DNA of 64,000 bases from Bordetella trematum (GTDB taxonomy: Bacteria; Pseudomonadota; Gammaproteobacteria; Burkholderiales; Burkholderiaceae_B). The translations under genes and the position numbers were made by a program. Shown one piece after another: positions 46,598-55,947 of this stretch. Each line of letters starts with the position of its first letter. Position 1 is the first letter of the stretch. Below the pieces are notes generated by a model. That model did no database searches, was not told the origin of the DNA, and worked only from the letters and a program-made list of their open reading frames with translations. The stretch lies in NCBI RefSeq assembly GCF_900078335.1, contig NZ_FKBR01000012.1, forward strand, positions 141,608 to 205,607, given 5' to 3'.

Positions 46598-47754
46598 GGC
46601 ATGCCGAAAGCCGGCTTGTCGTCGTCGGTCAGCGGGGCCTGCAGGTCGCGCTCGTCGATTTCCCAGATGACCAGCCGCGGCGGCGTCTGTTTCCAGGCCG
46701 GGCTCTTGAAGTAGGCTTGGGCCGCGGCGCCGAACTTGGCGCCGTCGCGGGCGAAGTTGCCGATTTCGACGCCGAGCTCGCGCGCCAGTTGCGGCGCAAA
46801 CTCGGAGGTACGCGAAAAAGAGGTCCCGACCAGCGCCAGCGTGGGAGCGCCAGCGTCGCCGAATAGGGCATCGGCGTCATCGGCGGCGGCGGCACGCGGC
46901 ACATAGCGCTGCAGCGCCACCACATCGGTCTCGGGCTGCCAGCGCTGCGGCAGGCCGTCGATGCCCGCCAGACGCACCAGATCGCCCGGGCGCAGCGCCG
47001 GGGGCCCGGTGCTGACGTCGTACTCGCGCTCGGGCAGCAACGGCACGCCGGCGGCGCGCACCTGTTCGGCCACGGCGCGGGCCGCCGCCCCGGCTCCCGC
47101 CTGGCTCCAGTGCGAGTCGGCACGCAGGAACGCCTCCTGCTCACCGGCCTGCAGCGCGGGGGTCAGGTCCAGCACTTTGACGCCTTCGGCGCGCAGCATA
47201 TCGGCCCAGGCCTGCAGGCGCTGCTCGAAGGCTGCCGGACGATGCAGGCCGCAGAGCCGGTCCGCTTCGACCCGGCTTTTATCGGGCACCACCGCCACCA
47301 GCAGGTCCACGCCTTGCGTGGCCAGCGCCTGACGGGTCTGCAGCACGGTCTGCGCCCGGGCGCGCGCATTGGCCTCGGCCTGCGGGTAGACCTGCAATTC
47401 ATCGGCCAGAAACAGCCAGCCCGGGCAACCGGGGCGCACGCGCTCGCCCAGATCGCCCAGCGTCAGCCAGCCCAGCCCGCGCTGCAGCGTTGCGGCCTGG
47501 TTGCTGAAGGGCATGTCGCCCAGGCGTTGGGCGATGTCGTGGGTGACGCCGCCATCGAGCAGGCGCTGCATGGACAGGTTGTCGGGCAGCAGGCGATGCT
47601 CGCGCGACCACCAGGCATTGCTCAGGATGGCTGCCAGCATGAACAGCAGCAGCACCACGCCGGCCAGACGGCTGGCGCGCCGCGCGCGCTCGCCGGCATG
47701 GGCGGTAGGCGGCTTGGGGGGCATATCGGGCGGCATATCGCGTGGGATCGTCAT
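46588..47754 (-). CDS. wssI: AlgJ/AlgX-like O-acetyltransferase of the cellulose operon (WssI-type)
   Basis: This 388-residue protein has one N-terminal membrane segment (about residues 29-45) and a periplasmic SGNH-like domain. The catalytic D213 and H215 are in ADSHWS and S312 is in GTSFS, matching the AlgX/AlgJ arrangement. By analogy with the SBW25 wss operon it moves acetyl groups onto cellulose after transfer by the MBOAT protein. It is the last gene of the operon and starts 11 bases after the algI-type gene. Confidence 0.82.
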   Translation of the reverse strand: MTIPRDMPPDMPPKPPTAHAGERARRASRLAGVVLLLFMLAAILSNAWWSREHRLLPDNLSMQRLLDGGVTHDIAQRLGDMPFSNQAATLQRGLGWLTLGDLGERVRPGCPGWLFLADELQVYPQAEANARARAQTVLQTRQALATQGVDLLVAVVPDKSRVEADRLCGLHRPAAFEQRLQAWADMLRAEGVKVLDLTPALQAGEQEAFLRADSHWSQAGAGAAARAVAEQVRAAGVPLLPEREYDVSTGPPALRPGDLVRLAGIDGLPQRWQPETDVVALQRYVPRAAAADDADALFGDAGAPTLALVGTSFSRTSEFAPQLARELGVEIGNFARDGAKFGAAAQAYFKSPAWKQTPPRLVIWEIDERDLQAPLTDDDKPAFGMPQN

Positions 47755-47765
47755 GACATCCGGCC

Positions 47766-49175
47766 TCAGAACTGAAAGTAAAGGAAAGGCGCCGCGCCGC
47801 GCGAGGCGATCAAGGCATACGCCAGCAGGAAACCGGCCACCGGCCAGACGGCGCTGCACAGCACCACCAGGCGGCCCGGCGCGCGCTGCGACCAGGCCGG
47901 CAGCACCGCCGGCAGCACCACGCACACCATCGCCAGCACGAAAGCCAGGCCATGCACCGGGCGCAGCACGTAGTGCATGGTGTCGCTCAGGCCCCAGCCG
48001 TTGAGCCCGAACTGGCCGGCATACATGGTCAGCGCGGCATCGAAGTTGGCTGCCCGGAACAGGGTCCAGGCCAGCATCACAAACAGCAGAGTCAGTACCC
48101 GCGAAAACCAGCCCGGCAGCTCCGGCAGCCTGCAGCGCCCCCACAGCCGCCCGGCCGCCAGGGCCAGGCCGTGCGCCAGTCCCCAGAGCAGGAAGTTCCA
48201 GCTGTCGCCGCCATGCCACAGGCCGGCGATGCCCATCGTCAGCAGCAGGTTGCGATAGGTCTTCCAGGCGCCCAGGCGATTGCCGCCCATGGGAATGTAG
48301 AGATAGTCCCGGATCCAGCTGGACAGCGACATATGCCAGCGGCGCCAGAAATCCTGGATGCTGTGGGCCAGATAGGGATTGTTGAAGTTCTCGGGCAGGT
48401 GAAAGCCGATCATCAGGCCCAGCCCGATCGCCATGGCGCTATAGCCGGCGAAGTCGAAAAACAGCTGCAGCGAGTAGGCCAGACAACCCAGCCAGGCATC
48501 GGCCAGCGTGGGCTGGGACATGGCGAAGGCCGCGTCGGCCACCGGCGCCAGGGTGTCGGCCAGCAGCACCTTCATGCTCATGCCCACCATGAAGCGGCGT
48601 GCGCCCAGGCAGAAGTTCTGCCAGTCCATCACGCGGTTGACCATTTCCTTGTCGACCCAGGCCCAGCGGATGATGGGGCCGGCGATCAACTGGCCGAACA
48701 TGGCCTTGTAGGCGGCGAAGTCGATGAAGTTGCGCTCGGCGCGCACCTCCCGACGATAAACGTCGACCACATAGGAGATGGCCTGCAGCACGAAAAAGGA
48801 CAGGCCGGCCGGCAGGGCGATACGCTCCCAGGCCAGCGGGATGGCGCCAGCCATGCCCGCGATATCGTTGTACGTGGCAACCAGGATGTTGGCGTACTTG
48901 TACCAGCACAGGATGCCCACGTTGGCCACCATGAGCAGCACCAGCAGCAGCTTGCGGCGCCGGCCGCAGCGCCATTGCTCGATCAGCAGCGCACCGCCCC
49001 AGGCCGCAATCGTCACCGCCACCAGCAGCAGCAGATAGATGGGCTTGAGCCAGCTGTAGAACGCCCAGCTGCCCAGCAGCAAGGTGAAGTTCCGGCCGCG
49101 CTTGGGCGTCAGGACATAGACCGCGAGAAACAGCGGCAGAAACAGCGTCAGGAACTCTAGGGACGCGAAGACCAT
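47766..49175 (-). CDS. wssH: MBOAT acetyltransferase, AlgI-like (WssH-type)
   Basis: This 469-residue multi-spanning membrane protein belongs to the MBOAT family, like AlgI of alginate acetylation. The conserved histidine lies in GLWHGGDSWNFLLWGLAHG, and the family motif QDFWRRWHMSLSSWIRDYLYIPMGGNR is intact. It would carry acetyl groups from a cytoplasmic donor to the periplasm for polysaccharide acetylation. The start at 49175 gives MVFASLEFLTLFLP, the usual N terminus. An 87-base gap with a hairpin separates it from the algF-type gene. Confidence 0.9.
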   Translation of the reverse strand: MVFASLEFLTLFLPLFLAVYVLTPKRGRNFTLLLGSWAFYSWLKPIYLLLLVAVTIAAWGGALLIEQWRCGRRRKLLLVLLMVANVGILCWYKYANILVATYNDIAGMAGAIPLAWERIALPAGLSFFVLQAISYVVDVYRREVRAERNFIDFAAYKAMFGQLIAGPIIRWAWVDKEMVNRVMDWQNFCLGARRFMVGMSMKVLLADTLAPVADAAFAMSQPTLADAWLGCLAYSLQLFFDFAGYSAMAIGLGLMIGFHLPENFNNPYLAHSIQDFWRRWHMSLSSWIRDYLYIPMGGNRLGAWKTYRNLLLTMGIAGLWHGGDSWNFLLWGLAHGLALAAGRLWGRCRLPELPGWFSRVLTLLFVMLAWTLFRAANFDAALTMYAGQFGLNGWGLSDTMHYVLRPVHGLAFVLAMVCVVLPAVLPAWSQRAPGRLVVLCSAVWPVAGFLLAYALIASRGAAPFLYFQF

Positions 49176-49224
49176 GGCGACAGGCTCAGGAGCGGCGTGG
49201 GCCGGAAACAATCAAAGAGGGAAA

Positions 49225-49253
49225 CCACGGCCTACCCGCAGGGCCGGCCGTGG
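49225..49253 (-). other. Hairpin in the algF-algI gap
   Basis: On the minus strand an 8-base stem CCACGGCC/GGCCGTGG with a 13-base loop is followed by TTTCCCTCTTT. The T run is interrupted. It may be a weak terminator or an RNA processing or stability point splitting the operon. Confidence 0.45.
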
Positions 49254-49262
49254 CGGCGTGCA

Positions 49263-49946
49263 TCAGCGCCCGACGCGATCCTCGGCGTGCAGCAGCCGCG
49301 GCCCCTGGGCCGACGGCAGCAGGAACACCGTATGGCGGTCGCCGGCCTGCAAGGTGCCCAGTTCCAGCACCTTGGGCAGCACCTGGCCGCCACAGGAGGC
49401 GCTCACGTTCAAGGCCACCGGATTGACCAGGCGACGCGCGGCCTGGCCCTGGGGGACGCGCTCGAACAGGGCCAGATTGCGGGGAGCGGCCACCAGGCCC
49501 GCATCGGCGCAGCCGGCGTCCAGGTTGTAGAAGGCGATCGACACCTTGGCGGCATTGAAGTCATCCGGCTGCTCACGCACCACCACCGTCTGCAGGCCGT
49601 CTTTGCCGGGCAGCCCGATCACCGAGGCGAACTCGCCGGGCTGCACCGTCACGTCGAGGTCCTGCCCCTGCCGGGCGCTTTCCAGGCGGCCCTGCATGCG
49701 GGCGCCACCGCGCACCGGCATGAACGCCGAGACCGGCTCGGCGGCGTCAAGATCGATGCGGCCTTGCGAGCCCTTGGCGCTCACGCCCATCGGCTGCTCG
49801 CCGCCGTTGACGAAACGCACGAAGGCGGCGTCCTCGGCCGGGCCGGTTTCATACAGCTGGATCGTGGCCGACATCGCCACGGGAGCAAGCAGCGCCAGGG
49901 TCAGGCCGAGCGCACCGCGCAGGGTCTTCAGGGAGAGAGTATTCAT
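49263..49946 (-). CDS. wssG: AlgF-like periplasmic acetylation protein (WssG-type)
   Basis: This 227-residue exported protein has a signal peptide (residues 1-27, LGLTLALLAPVAMSA). The mature part resembles AlgF: the family start ATIQLYETGPAEDAAFVRFVNG, and a second domain with NLALFERVPQG. AlgF partners AlgJ and AlgX in alginate acetylation. An ATG at 49970 that overlaps the stop of the preceding gene is an alternative start. The exact chemical role is unknown. Confidence 0.85.
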   Translation of the reverse strand: MNTLSLKTLRGALGLTLALLAPVAMSATIQLYETGPAEDAAFVRFVNGGEQPMGVSAKGSQGRIDLDAAEPVSAFMPVRGGARMQGRLESARQGQDLDVTVQPGEFASVIGLPGKDGLQTVVVREQPDDFNAAKVSIAFYNLDAGCADAGLVAAPRNLALFERVPQGQAARRLVNPVALNVSASCGGQVLPKVLELGTLQAGDRHTVFLLPSAQGPRLLHAEDRVGR

Positions 49947-49966
49947 CGTCTGGTTTCCGGAAACGC

Positions 49967-50629
49967 TCATGGCTTGCGCAGGGCCTGGACCACCGGCAGC
50001 CCGGCCATCTGCTTGGCGATGGCCTCGCCCCAGCTCTTGTAGCCGGCATTGGTGTAGTGCTGGCCATCCGTCGTGGCCCATTGCCCGGGCTTGGAAAACA
50101 CCGTCGAATCAATGTAGGTGCAGGGCGCGACGTTGTTCGACAGGAAGGCCGACACCTGTTTGACGCGGGCAAAGTTCTTCTTGTACTTGCCGCCCTCGGT
50201 GCCCCAGCCCGGACCGATCCAGACGCAGGCCGTGCCGGTGGCGGCGATGGCCTTGGTCAGGGCGGTGGTCTGCTGCCAGGCCCAGGTCTTGGGGAAGGCG
50301 GGATTGGTGTAGCCGGCCATGGTATCGCCCAGCACGATCACCACCAGATTCGGCTTGTCGGCGGCGATCAGCTCGGTGATGGGCCGGGTGGCGGCCTTGC
50401 TGCCGGTGAGTTCCAGCTTGCCATCGTTGCGGCGTTCGGCGCCCCCGCAGTTGCCGGGCACCGATTGGGTCCAGTCGCCGGCATGGCTGCCGCACACGCC
50501 GATGGTGTGGACCTGGGCGCCCTGTTTGACCAGATCGTCCTGCAGGGTGGTGACGAGGTAGCCGGGCGCAGCCAGGTGGCTGTCGCCCACCAGCAGGATG
50601 CTCAGACCGGCAAAAAGAGAAGTCAGCAT
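49967..50629 (-). CDS. wssF: SGNH/GDSL-type hydrolase of the cellulose operon (WssF-type)
   Basis: This 220-residue protein has the GDSL block VGDSHLA with nucleophile S17, the GDT block near residues 110-113, and the catalytic D188-x-x-H191 in TDGQHYTNAGY. In the wss operon of Pseudomonas fluorescens SBW25, WssF is the gene between bcsC and the algF homologue and helps acetylation. The protein starts almost directly with the catalytic strand and has no clear signal peptide unless MLTSLFAGLSILLV serves as one. GGAG lies eight bases before the ATG. Confidence 0.8.
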   Translation of the reverse strand: MLTSLFAGLSILLVGDSHLAAPGYLVTTLQDDLVKQGAQVHTIGVCGSHAGDWTQSVPGNCGGAERRNDGKLELTGSKAATRPITELIAADKPNLVVIVLGDTMAGYTNPAFPKTWAWQQTTALTKAIAATGTACVWIGPGWGTEGGKYKKNFARVKQVSAFLSNNVAPCTYIDSTVFSKPGQWATTDGQHYTNAGYKSWGEAIAKQMAGLPVVQALRKP

Positions 50630-50656
50630 ATCGATACTCCAGTTTCTAGCGCCCCA

Positions 50657-53600
50657 TCAGCGCATATAGGGCGATTGATAGGGATTCAGCGGCATTTCCA
50701 TCGGGCGGGTCATCGGATAGAAGGCATAGCGCAGATACAGGCCGCCCACGTATTGACGGTAATCCGAAGCGTTGTCCATCCCCAGCGAGCCGCCCAGGAA
50801 CCAGTGGTTGTTCAGTTGGTACTCGCCGGCGGCCGACAGGTTGTAGCCGATGCCGGTGCGCGACTGGCCGTCATAGACGGCCGAGCCACCCATGCGGCGT
50901 GCCGCGCTGGCCGCGCGCGCCTGCATCCCCGAGTTGTTGGTGAAGTAGTTGGCGTCGTCTTCCTTGAAATGGCGCAGCCCGACCGAGCCCTGCAGCTTGT
51001 AGCTGAAACGACCCGAGCGCTGAGCCCAGGTGATGGGCAGGCTCAGGGCATAGAACTGCTGCGGGCTGAAGTAGCCGCCATGCCCGTAGGTGTAGAAGCG
51101 CTGGTTGTTGTCGTAGAAGATGGCGCCCAGGTTCAGGCCGGCCGTCAATTGACGATCAGATTCGCGCACCAGGTTCCAGTAAATGCCGGCGCCGGCTTCG
51201 GTGCGCGTGTTCGAGCGCACGTTATGGCCCACCAGCTTGTGCCAGGAGCCATAGGCATACACGCCGTAATCGCCGTTGTCCGCGCCGATCTGCCCGGCCA
51301 GGCCATTGGAGGTCACGGCGCCCCAGCGCTGGTCCGTACGGTTGTCGCGCGCGCCGGCAAAGGACAGCAGGCTGTCGGTCACGGCACGGCGAGACAGGTC
51401 CAGGCTGTACCAGGTGCCGGCGCTGCGGTTGATGGCACCATTCAGGCGCAGCCCGCCTACCAGATTGGAATACTCGAAGCCCAGCGGCGTGACGCCGATG
51501 TCGGCGCTCAAGCCCTGCATTTCATAGCCGGCCGACAGCCCCACGCCACGATCACGCTGACGGCCGGGCCCGCCGGTCAGCCCCTGCTCCTGGCGCAGCG
51601 CGGCCACCGGACCGCCGCCGAAGCGGCTGGTGCGCCAATAGTTGTCGCCGATGCTGCCGGCATTGATCGTCACCGGCGTGACGCGCAGCGCGACCTTGCC
51701 GTCGCCGGCAGGGATCAAGGCCTCCATCGGCGTATCGACCTGGGTGACCTTGCTCAGGCCCGACTCGCCATTGTTCGATCGCACGAAGACGCCTGCGCGG
51801 ACTTCGGCGCTGCGATCCTGCATCACTTCGTCGAGTTCCTGGCGCAGGGTCCGCTGCGTCTGGCCCGGCGTGGTGGCGGCTTCCGGCAACGCCCCTACCT
51901 GGGGCGCGGCCAGCGACGCGGCCGGCGCGACGCTGGCGGTGCCCGGCCCGGCGCGCAGGGCAATGGCCGCAGGAGCCGCGGGCGCGGGTGCCGCCAGCGG
52001 CGCTTCAGCCACCGGGGCCTGGCCCGCTTCGGCCGAAGCACCCGAGCGCGTCACCGGCGCCACGATGGGATAGCGATCCGCTTCGGCAGGCACCGACGCC
52101 AGCGCCGTAGCCGGCGCCACGGGTTCGCCCAGCACCTCGTCCAGCATATCGCCCAGCTCCGGCGCCGATTGCGCCGACGACAGGCGCTGCCCCGGCAGGC
52201 CGACGAAAGGATTGTCGTTGTCCGAAGCGCCGCCGCCCGGACGGGCGCGCGCCACCAGATCCATCGCGCCCTGGCGGTCCTGCTGCACGGCGATGGCCTG
52301 TTGATACAGTTCGGCCGCACGGCCCGTACGGCCGCGCGCCCGGTAGATGCGGGCCGCGCCGGCAAGAATTTCGGGATCGCGCGGCGCCAGCCTGAGCGCC
52401 TGGTTCAGGGCCGCCTCGGCCGAGCGCCAGTCATCGGCCTCGTAGGCGATGCCTGCCACGGCGAGCTGCAACTGGGCATTGTCGGGATCGCGAGTCTGCA
52501 GGCTGCGATAGATCTCCATCGCCTTGTCGCGATCGCCGGCGCTGGCGTACATGCGCGCCAGCGCGCCCTGGGCCTGGGTGTCATCCGGGCGGCGCTTGAG
52601 CACCGGTTGCAGGATGTCGTAGGCCGCCACCAGATCGCCGCGTTGACGCGTGGCCTCGGCCTGGCGCACCGTATAAAGGCTCACCAGATCCTGGAAGCCC
52701 CGATGCTGATCGGCGCTCAGGGGCATTTTCTGCAGTTGCCGCAAGACCTCCGCGGCCTGGGCGTCTTCGCCGCTCTTGAGCAGCACGGCCGCATACGGCA
52801 GCAAGGTGTCGGCGCTGGCGGTCTGGCTGTTGCCCACGGCCGGGCGCATCAGCGCCAGGGCCTCGGCCTTGTCGCCGGCATCCACGTAGGCCTGGGCGAT
52901 CGCGCCCAGCAACTGCGGGTCGCCGCCGGCATGGGCCTTGAGGGTGGCCAACTGACGGCGCGCCGGTTCGACATCGCCGATCTGCGCCATGCGGCTGGCC
53001 TGGGCCACCTGCTCATGCAGCCAGACACGGCGCTGGAACTGGTCGATCCCGGCGTTGCGACGATTGGCCGGCACGCGCGCCAGCAGATCGTAGGCCTTGC
53101 CCCAGTCGCCCTGTTCCGAGGCCAGCAACGCAGCGGCGTGATAGGCGTCGGGGTCATCGGGACGGGCGCGCAGCACGCCATCCATCAGGCTGTGGGCGCG
53201 GGCGCGCTCGCCGTTGCGCAACATCAGGCGGGCCAGCTCGTAGGTCAGCCAGGGGTTGTCGGGATCGGCGGCATTGGCTCGCTCCAGCAGCGCGCGTGCG
53301 CCGGCAGCGTCACCGCGCTGCTCGGCATTGCGCGCGTCGCTGGCCAGCGCCGAGGCGCGCAGACGCGACAGGTCGCCCAGTTCGGCGCGCTGGGCCGGCG
53401 TCAGGTCGGCGATCAGCTTCTGGGCCTGGTCGAGCCGGTTGGTTTGGGCCAGGATGTCGACCAGGCCGCGCAGGGCTTCCGGGTCATTCTTGTGACGTGC
53501 CAGCACGTAGCGGTAGCTCTTTTCCGCGTTGGCCATATCGCCTTCGCTGGCAAAGACGCGCGCCATCGCGTTGTAGGCGGCGGCCGGCTTGCCGTCGGCG

Positions 53601-54748
53601 CGAATGGCCTGCTCAACCAGGCCCCGCGCCGCCTGGGTGTCGCCACGCAACCGGGCGTGCTCGGCTTGCTCGAGCAGATTCCAATAGCGCGCCGAGCCCA
53701 GCGCGCGACGCCAGTCACGCCCGGCGCCGGGGCGCGTGGCCGCGCGGTTGAGCAGCTCCTGGGCCTCGCCGGGCTTGTTCTGCTGCAGCCGCACCAGCCC
53801 CAAGCCACCCAGCGCATCGGCGTCGTTGGGCGTGGCGCGCAGCTTTTCCTGGAAGGCGGTCTCGGCCGCCGCCAGATCGCCGCGCTTGAGTGCGGCGAAT
53901 CCGCGCGCCAGGCGCGGATCCTGGCGCCAGACGGGCGCTGACGCCGAACTGCGCGCACTGGCGGCCGCGCCAGTCTTGAGCGCGGTGCGAATTTCTTCAT
54001 CGTCGGGGTGCTGCTTGAGATAGGCCTCGAACAGCGGCTTGCTCCCGGGCCGGGCCGCTCCCATCCACAACAGGCCGGCGCGCCAGTTGTCGGTGGCATC
54101 GGCGCCGACATCCTTGCGCTGGGCGAGCTGCGACAGCAGACGCACGCCTTCCGCACGCCGTCCCTCGTCGCGGATCAGGTGCTTGGCCAAGGCCAATTGC
54201 ACGGCGCCATTGCCGGGGTTGTCGCGCGACAGACGCTCCAGGCCCTGGATCGCCCGCGGCATGCCGGCACGGGTGTAACCCAGCAAAGCGTAGTACTCCA
54301 GTGCCAGATCGCCTTGCGGCTCGCGGCCCTGCAGGGCCTGGTCATAGGCCTGGATCGCCTTGTCGGTCTCGCCGGCGGCGGCCAGCTGACGAGCGCGGTC
54401 GATGTCGCTGGCGCCCGGGCCGCTGGCCAGGGCGATATCCTGTTGCAGGCGCTGGGCATAGCGGCCGCCCGCCTCGAGCCGATTCAGGCGGCCCAGATAG
54501 TTCTGCGCATCGCCCAGACGCTTTTCACGCACCGCCGCCAGCCCCAGGCCGTAAAGCGCCTCCTGCTGGCTGGGATCGGACAGCAACAACTTCTCCCAGG
54601 CCTGGGCGGCGCGCTTGGCGTCTCCCTGGGCTTGCCAGTAGCGGCCCTGCTCCAACAGCGAGGCCGTGGCGCCGGGTTGCGCCCAGCCGGCCTGATGGAT
54701 CAGGGCGGCCAGCAAACCGACGGCCAGTTTGTGGCGATTCAAGGACAT
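50657..54748 (-). CDS. bcsC: Cellulose synthase outer-membrane export subunit BcsC
   Basis: This 1363-residue protein has a signal peptide (about residues 1-24), a long run of TPR repeats (about 25-900), a linker rich in alanine and proline (about 900-1010), and a C-terminal beta-barrel domain of the BcsC family. It guides the glucan through peptidoglycan and out of the outer membrane. The start at 54748 has GGGAG seven bases upstream; 54760 is also possible. It overlaps bcsZ by ten bases. In SBW25 naming it is wssE. Confidence 0.93.
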   Translation of the reverse strand: MSLNRHKLAVGLLAALIHQAGWAQPGATASLLEQGRYWQAQGDAKRAAQAWEKLLLSDPSQQEALYGLGLAAVREKRLGDAQNYLGRLNRLEAGGRYAQRLQQDIALASGPGASDIDRARQLAAAGETDKAIQAYDQALQGREPQGDLALEYYALLGYTRAGMPRAIQGLERLSRDNPGNGAVQLALAKHLIRDEGRRAEGVRLLSQLAQRKDVGADATDNWRAGLLWMGAARPGSKPLFEAYLKQHPDDEEIRTALKTGAAASARSSASAPVWRQDPRLARGFAALKRGDLAAAETAFQEKLRATPNDADALGGLGLVRLQQNKPGEAQELLNRAATRPGAGRDWRRALGSARYWNLLEQAEHARLRGDTQAARGLVEQAIRADGKPAAAYNAMARVFASEGDMANAEKSYRYVLARHKNDPEALRGLVDILAQTNRLDQAQKLIADLTPAQRAELGDLSRLRASALASDARNAEQRGDAAGARALLERANAADPDNPWLTYELARLMLRNGERARAHSLMDGVLRARPDDPDAYHAAALLASEQGDWGKAYDLLARVPANRRNAGIDQFQRRVWLHEQVAQASRMAQIGDVEPARRQLATLKAHAGGDPQLLGAIAQAYVDAGDKAEALALMRPAVGNSQTASADTLLPYAAVLLKSGEDAQAAEVLRQLQKMPLSADQHRGFQDLVSLYTVRQAEATRQRGDLVAAYDILQPVLKRRPDDTQAQGALARMYASAGDRDKAMEIYRSLQTRDPDNAQLQLAVAGIAYEADDWRSAEAALNQALRLAPRDPEILAGAARIYRARGRTGRAAELYQQAIAVQQDRQGAMDLVARARPGGGASDNDNPFVGLPGQRLSSAQSAPELGDMLDEVLGEPVAPATALASVPAEADRYPIVAPVTRSGASAEAGQAPVAEAPLAAPAPAAPAAIALRAGPGTASVAPAASLAAPQVGALPEAATTPGQTQRTLRQELDEVMQDRSAEVRAGVFVRSNNGESGLSKVTQVDTPMEALIPAGDGKVALRVTPVTINAGSIGDNYWRTSRFGGGPVAALRQEQGLTGGPGRQRDRGVGLSAGYEMQGLSADIGVTPLGFEYSNLVGGLRLNGAINRSAGTWYSLDLSRRAVTDSLLSFAGARDNRTDQRWGAVTSNGLAGQIGADNGDYGVYAYGSWHKLVGHNVRSNTRTEAGAGIYWNLVRESDRQLTAGLNLGAIFYDNNQRFYTYGHGGYFSPQQFYALSLPITWAQRSGRFSYKLQGSVGLRHFKEDDANYFTNNSGMQARAASAARRMGGSAVYDGQSRTGIGYNLSAAGEYQLNNHWFLGGSLGMDNASDYRQYVGGLYLRYAFYPMTRPMEMPLNPYQSPYMR

Positions 54749-55947
54749 TTTTTCTCCCACTCCAATGTCACGCGGCCGGATGCGGCGAAGCGATATCGCT
54801 GCTCGAACCAGCCCAGGCCAAACAGGCTGAGCACATAGTCGTAATAACGGGGTTGCGCATCCTGCGGCTGGCCGGGAGCCAGGGCGGCGCGCACTCTCTG
54901 CAACTGCGCCTGCAGCAGCGCGTTCTGGCCGCGCGCCTGCAGATACGGCAGCAGCGCGGCCGAGAAACCAAAGGGCCCCTCGCCTTGCAGCTCGCCGCTA
55001 TCGACCTGCACCGCTTCGGGGGGCATGCCCCGGGCGGCCAGGGCCTCTTCCATTCCATACAGCGCCGCCAGCAGAGGCTGGGCGGCGGGATCGGTCGGCG
55101 GCGTCATGCCTGCCCACAGATAGTTACGGATCGCATCATAGCTGCCGCGCGCGCCATACAGGGGGTCGACCTCGAAGCGCCCCTGCGGCGGTGACGTTTC
55201 CTCGCCACGGTAGGCGATCCAGTCGGCGATATAGCCGCGCGGCGCATTGGCCTGAACCATCTGCACGGTATGGCCGGCCAGCACCTCCCAGGGACCCTGG
55301 GCGTCGGCCTGGGCCAGGCGACGCAGCAGCGGCACCGGCAGATAGCTCGGGTTCAGCCGCCAGAGCGGCCCGGGCTGGACAAAGCCGGCCGGCCCCGGCA
55401 GCAGCATGGCGCCAAAGCCAGGCAGCGCGGTGATTTCGCGCTTGCGGATCTGCGCCAGCAGGGCCTGCGCGTCGCGGGTGTAGTCCGGGCGACGCCACAG
55501 CCTTGCCGCTTCAAGCAGGCCATAGGCAAACCACAGATCGGCATCGGAGGCCGCATTGCGATCCAGCACGCCCCAGCTGCCGTCCTCGCGCCGGCCCCAG
55601 GACCAGGCCGGCAGGCCAGGCTCCTCGGCCTGGGCGCCGCCCAGGTTGGCCTGGCTCCAGCGCCACAACCTCTCGAAACTGTCGGGGTCGTTGGCGACCA
55701 GGGCGAAGAACATCCCATAGGACTGCCCCTCCGAGGTCGTCATGCTCTGCGGCGTACTGGTATCGACCACCCTGCCGTCAGGCTGCACGAAACGCACCAG
55801 GAAATCCTCCCAGTGCGGCCAGGCATAGGCGCTGCAGGCCGCCGGGCGCGGCTGGGCCTGCGCCCCGGCCGCCAAGGCGAAGGCGCACAGCACGGCACCT
55901 GCGTGCCGTACCCCGATACGCCATCCCCGGCCCCAGACTTGCCGCAT
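54739..55947 (-). CDS. bcsZ: Periplasmic endo-1,4-beta-glucanase BcsZ (GH8)
   Basis: This 402-residue cellulase has a signal peptide (residues 1-32, AFALAAGAQAQ). The GH8 acid E73 is in SEGQSYGMFFAL, and the family signature ASDADLWFAYGLLEAARLW holds D135 and D137. It trims or untangles nascent cellulose in the periplasm and is needed for normal export in other bacteria. The ATG overlaps the stop of the second bcsB by one base (TAATG). In SBW25 naming it is wssD. Confidence 0.95.
   Translation of the reverse strand: MRQVWGRGWRIGVRHAGAVLCAFALAAGAQAQPRPAACSAYAWPHWEDFLVRFVQPDGRVVDTSTPQSMTTSEGQSYGMFFALVANDPDSFERLWRWSQANLGGAQAEEPGLPAWSWGRREDGSWGVLDRNAASDADLWFAYGLLEAARLWRRPDYTRDAQALLAQIRKREITALPGFGAMLLPGPAGFVQPGPLWRLNPSYLPVPLLRRLAQADAQGPWEVLAGHTVQMVQANAPRGYIADWIAYRGEETSPPQGRFEVDPLYGARGSYDAIRNYLWAGMTPPTDPAAQPLLAALYGMEEALAARGMPPEAVQVDSGELQGEGPFGFSAALLPYLQARGQNALLQAQLQRVRAALAPGQPQDAQPRYYDYVLSLFGLGWFEQRYRFAASGRVTLEWEKKCP

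Noticed and set aside
50057-53941. 1294-codon open frame on the plus strand opposite bcsC
   Set aside because: It mirrors the codon bias of bcsC, has no recognisable domain and no ribosome site, and would overlap a certain gene completely.
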